Below the pieces are notes generated by a model. That model ran no database searches. It was not told where the DNA came from and was given only the letters and a program-made list of their open reading frames with translations. Source: Zygaena filipendulae (Eukaryota > Arthropoda > Insecta > Lepidoptera > Zygaenidae). From it: a DNA stretch of 64,000 nt. A program made the translations under genes and the position numbers. Positions 12,007-23,600 of this stretch are shown here, piece after piece. The stretch is taken from assembly GCA_907165275.2 (NCBI GenBank), contig OU015665.1, positions 9,362,001 to 9,426,000 of the forward strand, read 5' to 3'. Within the stretch, counting starts at the first letter, position 1. Each line of letters starts with the position of its first letter.

Positions 12007-14523
12007 GTTTACTTTATAGCGAATAAACTGTTATTTGAGTGTTTGTTCGTAAACTAGGTGCAAGTGATTCGTATTCTATTTGGTACAGAAAAATGTGATT
12101 TCTTTTTTTTTTTGCGTTAATGAATTCTGTTTACGCTTCTGTAAATCCAGTTGCAATTTTAACAGTTTGAATTATAGGATAGTCTCAATTGAAAGAGGCG
12201 GAATGATTTTGGGTCGGTGAATGTTGTAGAATTAATTCTTTTTCCTTGATATTGTATACTTGTCTATGTATTAAGAAACTTTTTGAATTTATTTATACTT
12301 ATATTCATAATTTAGTTTCTATTTGAGCACATTATATGCTTTTATTTATTGCTTTGTTTATAATTATCTTCAATGAAATATCTTAAATGGGCGTTAGTTT
12401 CATAATTACAAAGACAGAACTATCGTTTATTCCTATACTAGCTATGTTTTCTCTACTAGCTATTTTATATGATAAATTACGTTTACTTACATTGATTTTA
12501 CACTCAAGTTTTCAAGGTGAGCTGTATGTATTATTCTAATATTCCTCATAACGAAAAATGTACTTTACTGGTTAAGTGTTAACTTTTGTGTCATGACCAT
12601 TACATTGCATAAGCAATATAATATAATCGTCGCAGCATGTGGTCATGGTTGAGCACATGATGACGTCATTCTCAACATTACATGAGGTCAATGATATTTA
12701 TAAGTGTTAAAGGAAGTTTGTGGTCCTATTCAAGTATTTATTCAAGGTTATTTCTGGGGCTCGATACTCGTACAATTAATAGTAAACAACGGAGTTCGCG
12801 GTAGGAATTCCGGGGTAAAAAGCACCCCTCAGGAACACTGTACTGTAGCTTTCTATAAATGAAAGAAATGAAATATTATCGTACCATTGAACTGACAAAG
12901 AAAAGCCAGTGGAATTTGGTCTGAGTAGTATTTTGTTGTTTACCATACCACATGTTTGTTAAAAATCATCGGGCGATACTGGTTTTAATTTGTTTATACC
13001 AAACTCAGTCGATGGCCTTTCTGTCTGTTGTGTTGCTGTCAATGTCGACCACGGTTACCGCAAACATTTTGTACGGATCGGGGAAAGTGTCCGCTGACGG
13101 ACAATGGCGTCGTCGTGGCCCATCGCATGACTGAATGCGATCGGGGAAAGTCGCCTCGAGAATGAGACATTACCGTGAAAATCGCCATTGACGATGACCG
13201 ACTAACCAAAACCGACGCGATGTTAGTTTGACTGTTACAATGTTGAGCTCGGAGGCTAGCAACAGTCTTCGTTGGCCGGCGCAGCGGCAGAAGATTGTAG
13301 TGGTCGAGAGCATATTAAAATGTGCTATTTTATCCAACACTAGCCGCCCCCCGCCGTAATTTCGAAGTTCCTGTGGGAAATCCGGGTTACAATATAGTCT
13401 ATGACATTAGCAGACACAACGAGACACAAACAATAAGAGGTACATAAGTATTATACATTACTAGAACTGGAATGTGTCCCAAAGTATGAGTGCACAGTAA
13501 CAACAATTTTTTTTTTTTTTTTTCCTTTTCCTTATAATAACTAAAAATTAAATTAGTGCAATGCTGTAATTTCTCATCCATTAGTAAAAGAACTTTCAAT
13601 ATCGGTTCAGTAGATCCAGAGATTACCCTCTTCAACGGCACAAAATCACAATTCACAAACTCACCAACTTTAGCTCTTTATAATATTATGTAGTATAGAT
13701 AACACAGAACACAGAATTTCAAAGGGAATGTTGAAAGACGCTCGAGTGGAGCCGCGGGAAACGACTAGTATTATTTGATATTCGTAATGCGATTAAACGT
13801 GACACTTATAGACAAGCTGGCAGCGGTACAGCCTATCTTACACACGCACACGTCACACGTCACTTAGGTATCCGCTATCTGCCAGGGATAATAATCGTAA
13901 TTACTAATTTTATTACTGTAATCGACGTCAACATCTGCTACAGCAGTGAAGACAGACGAAGGAAAGAATCAACATTTATGTGGCATTAATAAAATAGGTA
14001 TAAAAACTACAACAATATATATTTATATAGAGGTACACTTTGTAAGTAAGGGTAATCTCTGAAACTACTGAACTGATTTTAGAACTTCTTTTGCTTGTTT
14101 TGACTATACTTACGTTTTAAGTTGTAGTAATAATACAGTCGTAGTGAGACATAAGAAAGGGAAGATGCGTGGTTACACATACAATATTATAAAATTGAAA
14201 CCTATATATGTATGTATATATAACTATAAACTACTTAATAATTATGTTGTTGATCTATTCGTTTAGTTGAAACATCAGGTTGAAACCATTAAAGGTGCAT
14301 GACAAATGACATTTGCTAACTATGTACTTCTGCAAAGACAATTAGTGGCCGCATCCTTTGCACGAACAAATATGTACCTACCTACCTACATAATATTACG
14401 AGTATTTTAATTGTCAAACACCTACAAGCCAATCGTTACATTAAAGTTAATTTGTTCAGTTTGCAAACACAATAACTAAAGTAAGAAACATGTCGAAGTA
14501 AGAAGGTAGACCCGATTAATAAC
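12007..14523. other. stretch without a confident gene
   Basis: Only fragments are visible: a Helitron-like scrap near 12790-12870, the reverse complement of a Helitron 3' end at 13341-13406 (ACTAGCCGCCCCCCGCC), and a poly-T run at 13508. A GC-richer patch at 13010-13330 has a 60-residue open frame without splice or family support. Confidence 0.5.
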
Positions 14524-14790
14524 GACCCGATTGGCGCAATGGTCACCATGCCTGCCCGCTAATCACGAGGTTCCGGGTTCGATTCCCGGTGGGGGTGGAC
14601 TTTGTGTGATGAACACAGGGTTCCATTTTCCAGTCTGGGTGTGTATATATATATGTCTATAGTATAATATATATGGCATAATATGTGTAGTATATACCAC
14701 GTTTGCTAGGTTTCCACGACACAAGCTTATAGCTTACTGTGGGATCAAGTAGATCTGTGTGTTGTGAAGTGGATTATTATTATTAATATG
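14524..14790 (+). mobile_element. tRNA-derived SINE, copy 1
   Basis: The tRNA-like head has an A-box-like GGCGCAATGG and a perfect B box (GGTTCGATTCCCGG). The body contains GAACACAGGGTTCCATTTTC, and the tail is (ATT)n. The same family occurs at 17376 and 47153, with a truncated copy at 22756. Confidence 0.85.
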
Positions 14791-17375
14791 TATCAGTTTA
14801 ATGCTTAGACATTATCATAGCGCCACCTCGTACCAAACTTAAAACGTAGTTAGTATACTCTTTTGTACCAAATATGACTGTGAGTAGAGCTTGTACTAGC
14901 TACATGAGACAACTGTCACGATACTTAGATACTAGTTTTTGTAAATACATAATAAATTAAGTTAACACTTATGATGCATTCTGAGCAGTGGTAATATAAC
15001 AATATTATTATAAGTCTCTCTTATGTATCTTAATATATTGTTTAACATAATTACCATAATAATTATTGAATGCGACGTATGTAGGAACACATACATATTT
15101 AGACAAGGCCGTGATGTCATCTAAATTACCAAACGTCTGTAGAGTACATCCTGAGATCATCACAGTTTTATAAACGAAAAACGCTTTAAGTATGTACAGT
15201 TGCATTAACTAAAGGCCAGATCCAAAAAATAACTTAGCATTATTGCAAAAATAGAATGTACATTTTACAATACAAAAAAGAATTCTCCAATTTTTTATAA
15301 CGTCCGCGTCCGTCACAGAGAAATCCGTTTTTAAAATCATCGGCGAACGTGAAAGATTTTAATTTATCAAACAATTTAACGAAAGTAGAGTCGCTCATAA
15401 GATTAACATTTAAATTTTCAATCACTAAGCACTAGTAGTGAATGCAGTACATAGATACTTTTATGACATTGTTTAAAAACACTAGAAACGTTGGTGTCTT
15501 TGTATGGAGTAGACAACCTTTATCGCATACCGTTATACAAAATAGCCTTGCGCAACGCGTGCGCAGAATTCAAACGGCCCATTCGGACTCCTTATTCGTC
15601 TTACATCTTTCTTAGTTAGATTGTTTCTGACTTCAAAGGAATTGCCGTTTATCTTTATAAATGACGGTTAAGTGCTTTTGTTTATGTTTATAATAAACGT
15701 TTAGAAAGTTTTGCAAGTTTTTTTTTCTGTTTAGGTTTCGTGCGAATTGACCTAAAAGTGTTTTGATACCATAAGTTTCTTTTGCTATAAATGCTTTATA
15801 CTTTATTTAAAATAATATAGACTGCATGGACTGTTGCATTGTCACTAACGTTACGAGTATAAGTGTAAACTGTAAAGTCAGCCTGATGACAATGAATTGT
15901 GTGGAAAACCTCACCCTTTTTACTTCCGTATACACAATTTTATTTTAGCTGTTTGAGTTGAAGTCGTTATGAATAGTGTTTTTTAATCAGTCAATCTATT
16001 ATTTATTAATTCAATTTATACCTAATATGTATCTACTGGCGATTTCTCAGCTTCAACACATTGCTTTTATTCGTATTGTTGACTTTCCACAAATACAAGA
16101 TTCATCATAAATATTGACTAGTCATAACTCATAATGAAAGATCATTAATAATAAAGGTAAAAATATTTTTACATTGAAGCGTCATTGAATGCCTAGATAT
16201 CACTATTGCTTATCATCAAACGTCTGATATACAATCTCCTTGTAATGTGAGTCGAAGAGGGAGTAATTGGAGAAGTGGGCACGCTTTCCCGGTCTCTGGA
16301 AGGCCGGTTCGATGGTGGGTAGCAATTTACTCTCAGGTCACTGCACTTCTCGACGAACTGCAATATTTATCTGGATAAAATTCTTAAGAGTACGTTACGA
16401 ACGTACGAGATATCTTTTTAGCATTATATTATGTACTTATTAAGAAGGCTCCTCATATTTCAGCAGATACAGAGTGCATCGTAAGAGATATCTAATACGC
16501 GATACGCTCTCATCATCTCAGGGAGATAGGGTTTGAGTTCACGACTTGGCACCGCCCCGCGCTGTCCACAAACTTTATCTGCATGTCGCCGCGCCGTTTC
16601 ACTTGATTCCGATGAGATTATAATTTCATCTTCTTTGTTAAAAAAATATTTATACGCTTCAACTCATGACCCAAAGCGAGAAGTACTTAGCCATAAAATA
16701 TGCTGTCGGCAACTGACAAATTGGTGGTTACAAATGCGCAAGCGCGCGTTGCCGTGACGGCTTATCATGCTTTTTTCCTTCGCCGACCGCCATCTTGGCG
16801 AAAAAGTCTTGCAATATGCTCGAGATGTATGTGCCGCTTTCGTTTTTATGAAATTGAAAGTGCCTGTATGTTCGGGTGCACGGGTGGAGTCGTTGACTCG
16901 AATGTTTGTTTGTCACAGTTGGTTGGTTCGATAATTCACCAACAATAACATTGCTCATCATTTCGTGTTATAGCCACATCGCTTAATTAGACATCACTAT
17001 TTATTGTTTTCGAACTGCCTTCTATAATATCAACAACTTGTATCACTCTGCGTACTGCGACTGTTTTCTTTACTTCCGTTTCGATCTCAATTCTCAAATT
17101 GCTCGTCTAACTGACGTGCACAAATTTTTGCATAAATTGGTGTATTTTATGTAATATTATTCAACTCATTCCATCTCACTAGAAGGTTACTTACTTCTTA
17201 ACTTCCTGCTTTGCATTGTTTTGAATAATTTGATAATTTTAATTGACTTCAATGCATTTTGAAGAGTAAGTTATGTGTCATATATTGGGGTATCCAGTAC
17301 ATCCATGAGGTTTCATGTAGTAAAATAAAATTCACGATCGGTCACCGATATTAAATGTCTTACATGATGATTGAC
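14791..17375. other. stretch without a confident gene
   Basis: AT-rich DNA with scattered open frames of 60-80 codons on both strands (for example 15240-15425 minus and 16533-16961) that overlap each other, match no family I know, and show no paired splice signals. Confidence 0.5.
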
Positions 17376-17630
17376 GACCCGATTGGCGCAGAGGTCACCA
17401 TGCCTACCCGCTAATCGAGGGGTTCCGGGTTCGATTCCCGGTGGGGGTGGACTTTGTGTGATGAACACAGGGTTCCATTTTCCAGTCTGGGTGTGTTTAT
17501 ATATCTATAGTATAATACATATATAAGTAATTCTATGTAGTATATACCTCGTTTGCTTGGTTTCCACGACACAAGCTAATAATAGCTTACTTTGGGATCA
17601 AGTAGTTCTGTGTTGTGATGTGGATTATAA
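17376..17630 (+). mobile_element. tRNA-derived SINE, copy 2
   Basis: Nearly the same as the copy at 14524: GACCCGATTGGCGCAGAGG head, GGTTCGATTCCCGG B box and AACACAGGGTTCCATTTTCC body. It ends near GTGATGTGGATTATAAAAAA. Confidence 0.85.
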
Positions 17631-20542
17631 AAAAAAAAGATTATTATGATTTTTTAAACCGTGACCGTTAAAAGTTATCAAACATTATTTATGGCCCAAT
17701 TTAATTAGTTGATCATTATCCTGTTCATAATTATGAATTGTTGGATAATTTAGGTATTTGTTTTGATCCTGGATATTTGCGCCGATTACAAGTCAGTTCA
17801 CGTCATCATGTGAACTGATGTGAACCAATGAACCCCTAAACCCACATTTCGCCGAAGCTCCTGTAATCTTTTTATCCGATCTATGTTCAGAATCCGACCA
17901 GTCTGAGCTCTTTTATCATTTCAATCTTGTTATAGGTAAACTGTTAATCCGTAATACAGTACCTATAGTACCCAACTTAACCTCAAAAGGCGATTGTTAC
18001 AGCGACGATTTTCAATTTAGTACCTACTTGAATACCAAAAGTTTTATACAAAAAAGTCAAACGATATAATTATTGCTTTGTCTTTGTTTATGTTATGCAA
18101 CTTAAAAGTCGACCAAATTACATTCTTACCTAATATTATTAGTGAAAAGTATGCCTCATAAAAATGTATGTATGTATATTTTTTTACTATTATTATACTA
18201 TTTGTTATAAAACTATGTGTGTCTTCGATACGCTCCGTTAACTCGCTACAGTAAAGTTTAAATAAAATAATATTATTATCTGCATAACGTAATATAACTC
18301 ATAATTCTTATAAAATACTTGCATCTGACTTCCTGTTCTAGTCGTTAAGTTATATATATTTTCTCAGCTATATCTTTTGTTTCGCGGATTTATAATAAAT
18401 TATGGCAACTATCGGTATAATCCACTGTATTATATCGCTGAAGATAAGTTTTATTTCTTATTGTTAACTGCTGTTAACCTAACATGTAATACGGAGGCAT
18501 CTTCACAAGTGTTATGATTAATCGAATACCGGGAGTAGACCAACCCTATGTTGCACAAGATGCTAACGTCGACTGGTGCTGCGTCAATTAATCCAGCTGG
18601 GCTGGACTTCTAGAATGTCATACTTTATTTCAGGTACTTACCTACTCGAAAGAAAATAACGCTTTTCAAACCTTCTCACATGTCAATTTGAAACGTTCCA
18701 GTGTAACGTTAAAAGTGTTTACGAGTATGTGATAATGTGCCGTGCGCGGTCGGTGGACCGTAACGCGACCACAATAACGCACAGAATGGTGTGATTAGAA
18801 AACTATTTGTGGGATTTACTTGTTCTGAGCTGACTTTGTTCTAGTCGACTAGTTGTGCCTTGGCCTCATCTTCACTCATTGCAGGTTGCAGTTAAAAAGT
18901 CTCTAATTGTTTGTTTTCTTAATTAAAATAATCTATGTGTAGATCTCAAATCTTTGACGTCCTTTTCTGATGATAGTAGATTGAAATAGCAAAGTGAGTA
19001 TGTACATATTTTATGCAGCATACTTGAACAATTATGCTGTACTGTAAGTGATCACGAGTTAGAAAGTTAGAATTGATTGCTCAACATGGAAAGCCCTTTG
19101 ACCTCAAAGCACAATTCTCATATACGTCGATGAGTCATTGCTCGCATCACTGTTTTTTTTTAACAATGATAAAAGAGTATTCAAGTTAGTACGAGGTATT
19201 CCTTTAACCTAATATAATATATAGTTTAACCATACGTTTAACGGGAATAGAACAACCTAGTACTTATACCTCGTCCTTATACTTCGTATTAGCAATTGGT
19301 AATTGCTGTTGCGTGCCTGAGATAAAGTGGCTACAGTAAATAGTAATAGACACGAAACAGAAAATATCATGTTTCTTATTATATTGAAATCTTTTTCAGG
19401 GGTAAATTTTAAGAACGTATATAAAAAGAATCTCATGGATAATTTTTTTCATATTTGATGCGAATTTTTGGAATCTCCGAAGAACTACTACTATTTACGC
19501 AGCTCAGGTCCGCGAGTGACGCTGATGTGTAAGGTTAATCACCTAGACGAGAGTTAATTGGCCTTCCTAGCTTATTTTTTGTGGTAACCTTGAAAGCTTT
19601 TATAAAACAAATGTGTTTTTTGCAGCTCTCATCTAGCTATTTATAAAATTCACCTATTAACAGTTTCGAGTAGACTGAAAAACTGTATCAAAGAAGTCCG
19701 AGAATCAATCACTAAAGTTTTTTAGTAAATAGACTAGATTTTCATCAGTATAGGGTCGCATTATCTAACTTTGCACTCAAATGAGATGGGAGTGATTTTT
19801 TTGTTCGCCAGCGACTAACGTACATGTATGACATGTATTTTAGGAAGTCGCGATATCACTGGCGACCTAACACATAATAAACAATGTCCTTGCTACAAAC
19901 GAGAGTTGTACCAACACTCGACTAGTACGAACGCACAAGGCAGCGTCTGTCGCTCGACAATGGAGTTTATGAATATTCAAACTTCCAAAGGTTTATGCTT
20001 TGATTTCTACATCAGTGAACGAATGTGAAATTTCACTTACTCGAGAAGAAGCCACCGATAGTGTTTTCAAGTTACTTCTATTAGGATTTTGGGTGTCACG
20101 AGTGCAATTTATCACAAAAACAGTCGGCCCGATGTTGATACCTACTGTTCGGTTAAAAAAATTAAATTGGATAACTGACATTTGAAACTACGTATGCATA
20201 CGTAAAACTTCCTATTATGAGTCGGTTAAAATTGGTCTAGGTTCTTAATATCTGGTGATGTTACTTTTTATTTTTTATGCTTCATAATTTTAAATACACA
20301 TCTACAATATAACAAAACTAAAAGACAGGCGTGTCCCGACAATGCACGTGGGTGGAACCGCAGGGGACGGCCAGTCTAAATAATTATACTGTTGCTTTGA
20401 AATTTGATAAAACACGTATTACCAAAAACTTTGTCAGATTTTTTTACCTTCGCTTATAGATCCCTATATATGTATATCTATAACATATCTTATACATTGT
20501 AGGTGAAACCAGATTAATTGTAGATTTTTTTGTCCTTTCCAG
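17631..20542. other. stretch upstream of the first visible Clic exon
   Basis: I searched for a short 5' Clic exon (an ATG-led stretch ending in a hydrophobic EIELIIK-like sequence before a GT donor) here and further upstream and did not find one. The 5' exon may lie outside the window. The open frames at 19828-20185 overlap on both strands and have no family support. Confidence 0.45.
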
Positions 20543-20644
20543 GCATCCACCATCGACGGGAGGCGGAAAGGCGCATGTTTATTTTGCCAAGAGTACTTCA
20601 TGGACCTATATCTGCTGGCAGAACTTAAAACCATCAGCTTAAAG
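20543..20644 (+). CDS. Clic: Clic exon with CxxC redox site
   Basis: Acceptor TTTCCAG|GCATCC and donor TTAAAG|GTATGC bound 34 codons in phase 0. It starts ASTIDGRRKGACLFCQEYF, so the CxxC active site and the start of the putative membrane helix are here. Confidence 0.95.
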
Positions 20645-23600
20645 GTATGCCACGGTCTCTGATTACATATCTGTGACTACAGTAGTATATTTTGAATGGA
20701 TTTCTTTTCCCCTTTCTTTCTTTCTTCGTTTTAGATACATAGCGCTGGTGTCTTGACTCTTGGATGTGTATTTAGATGATGTTTTATTTTTAAGTTTAAG
20801 TTGTCATATTAGGCACTCAGCAATAGATGGCTCCATAATATTGCAAGTTTTGTCATATCGAGCGAAGTTTGGTCGCCCAGATAGTTTAATTTTAATCGTT
20901 ATACCTCAGACGAAATAAAGACAACTTTTTATTTCGTCTGAGCGTTATACCTATCTGTCACACAAGGAAGAATTTTTTCATTCGTTGACTTGACTTTTTG
21001 CGTTGACATTGTTTAACACCCGTGTGCCGACGGACCCGGCAGGTGACGACGGTGGACATGCAGAAGCCGCCGCCCGACTTCCGCACCAACTTCGAGGCGA
21101 CGCACCCGCCCATCCTCATCGACAACGGGCTCGCCATACTCGAGAACGAGAAGATCGAACGGCACATCATGAAGTCGGTGCCCGGCGGACACAATCTGTT
21201 CGTGCAGGTAAGGCGTTTCGCACCAACAAACAGTTCTGGGCCTTTATTCACAGCTAGCTGTTCCCCGCGGTTTTACCCGCGATAATCTCGGAGATCCCGC
21301 CGCAATTCCGTGATAAAAAGTATCCTATGTCCTTTTCTGTACCCCTGACATCGTGTGTGCAAAATTTCATGGTGATCGCTGGTTGAGGCGTGAAAGCCGA
21401 GTTGAGGCGTGAAAGCCGAGTTGAGGCGTGAAAGAGAAAGAAATAAAAACAAACCAACTTATATTCGCATTTATAATTGTAAGGATGATCATTCCACTAC
21501 TATTACTACATAAAGAAGCGACACTCTCCGTCCTACGCCAACTTAGTGCCGTGCAAACGCTCTAATTTTCTCAGAAGTACCTTTGCTGTTAACCCAAGTA
21601 GGTATCTACATTTTCCACAGTACACCCAAAACTGGGAATGAGTTGATGCCTCTTCCATCTGTTCTGTGGAGTTGAGTCGACACTCCTTCAATGTGATGTT
21701 GTATGACCGTTCCCAGGACAAGGAGGTGGCGTCGCTGATCGAGAACCTGTACTCGAAGCTGAAGCTGGTGCTGGTGCGCAAGGACGAGCAGAAGTCGGCC
21801 GCGCTGCGCGCGCACCTCGGCCGCATCGACGCGCTGCTCGAGCGCCGCGCCACCAGGTACCCACCGCACGCGCACACACATGCACACACACGCACACGCA
21901 CGCGCGCACGCACACACATTTTGACTTTGTGTAATATATTCTTGAAGAAAAATACTTTATATTATTTCGGTCAATCCTTACACAGTGTCCAAAGTGTCCG
22001 AAGCACAGAACAATTAACTAGAGAGGACATGTATAATGTAGGCGGGGCAGGCGCGCTTCCGTTGGAAAGAAAGTTAAAGCATATTGCTCTCTTGTCCAAA
22101 ACTTCTTTTGCTGCCATCCTAAGTATATTTACCATTACCACAATATGTATTCCCAAAACTGTGAATTTATTTATCTGTAAATAAATGCGCAGTGTGTATT
22201 TATCTAAATATATGTGTACGTATGTATTATAAGATTGCATAATATGCACCGCCAAGTGAGCTTTCTGTACTACCTGAAGGTTGACTGGTAGAGAATGTCA
22301 GTGTGGCAGTAAGTCCGCATTTGTACCATGATGTGCATAAAGTTTAAATCCTACTAAATTACTAATATTTTAAATGTGAAAGTGTGGATGTTTGTTACTC
22401 AATCACGCAAAAACGGCTGAACGGATTTGGATGAAATTTGGCATGCACGTTGTCAGGGGTACAAAAAAGGACATAGGGTACTTTTTATCCCGAAATTCCC
22501 TCGAGAACTTCGAAATTACCGCGGGTGAAACCGCGGGGCACAGCTAGTAAATAAATAAAAAGAACTAGTTGTGTTACTGTATCGGCAGGTTCCTGACCGG
22601 CGACACGATGTGCTGCTTCGACTGCGAGCTGATGCCGCGCCTCCAGCACATACGCGTCGCGGGCAAATACTTCGTCGATTTCGAAATACCCGTGAGTCCA
22701 CTTCCATACTGTGCCGTACTTCCACACTCTTCTGACATCACACCACAAAACCGATCAGGTGCCGGGTTCGATTCCCGGTGGGGGTAGACTTTGCACGATG
22801 AGCACAGGGTTCCTTTTTCCAATATAGGCGGGCGTGTTTATCCCTACTAAATACTATATAAATGCGAAAGTAACTCCGTCTGTCTGTCTGTTACGTTTTC
22901 ACCCCTTAACGGCGCAGCCGATCATCATGAAATTTTGTACACACGTTGTCAGAGGAATAGATAAGGACATAGGGTACTTTTTATACCGGAATTCCCGAGG
23001 GAACTCCGAAACTAACGCTGCCGGAGAAATCTCATGAAATTTTGCATATACGTTGTGAGGGGTACAGAAAAGGGCATAGGGTTCTTTGTATCCCGGAATT
23101 CTTGCGGGATCTCCGCGGGGAACAGCTAGTATATCTATAAGTTTGTGTCGTGAAAACCAAGAAAACGTGATATAATGTACTAAATACCCCGCAGTTTCAC
23201 CCGCGTTAATTTAGGAGTTCCTGCGGCAATTCCGGAATAAAAAGCACCCTATGTCCTTCTCTGACCTCTGTACCCCTGACAACGTGAATGCAAAATTTCA
23301 GGGTGAGGTGAGGTTTAGCCCTTAAGGCGTGAAAGCGTAACAAACAAACAAACTCACTTTCACATTTATAATAGTAAGGATAGTAAAGGAGTAAGGATAA
23401 AATAAATACGTCCAGACCCTTTGTTCAGAGTTTTTTGGCGGGAACAAAGATGGCGGATCGGTCATTTATTTTCATGTCATATAAAAAATGGATTCTGTTG
23501 TGTTATAAGGTGCTGTATTGGACAATAATTCTCACAGTGACGATTTTTTATGTGCTCAAGAAGATATATGACATATCGAGCTGATTTCTTCGGTTTCCTC

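Noticed and set aside
12952..13134. 60-codon frame with a hydrophobic stretch
   Set aside because: It resembles a signal peptide superficially, but there is no downstream domain, no splice support and no repeat evidence.
14524..14600. True tRNA gene
   Set aside because: The B box is perfect, but the acceptor stem does not close and the tRNA-like head runs straight into a repeated body with an (ATT)n tail; it is a SINE. The same applies at 17376, 47153 and the minus-strand copy near 800.
16533..16961. Candidate first exon or small gene near 16.5-17 kb
   Set aside because: Three overlapping frames on both strands, no family match and no donor site leading in phase to the Clic exon at 20543.
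21533..21919. Overlapping minus-strand frames of 75-128 codons
   Set aside because: They are shadows of GC-rich Clic exon 3 and the CA repeat; the plus strand has the conserved protein and splice sites.
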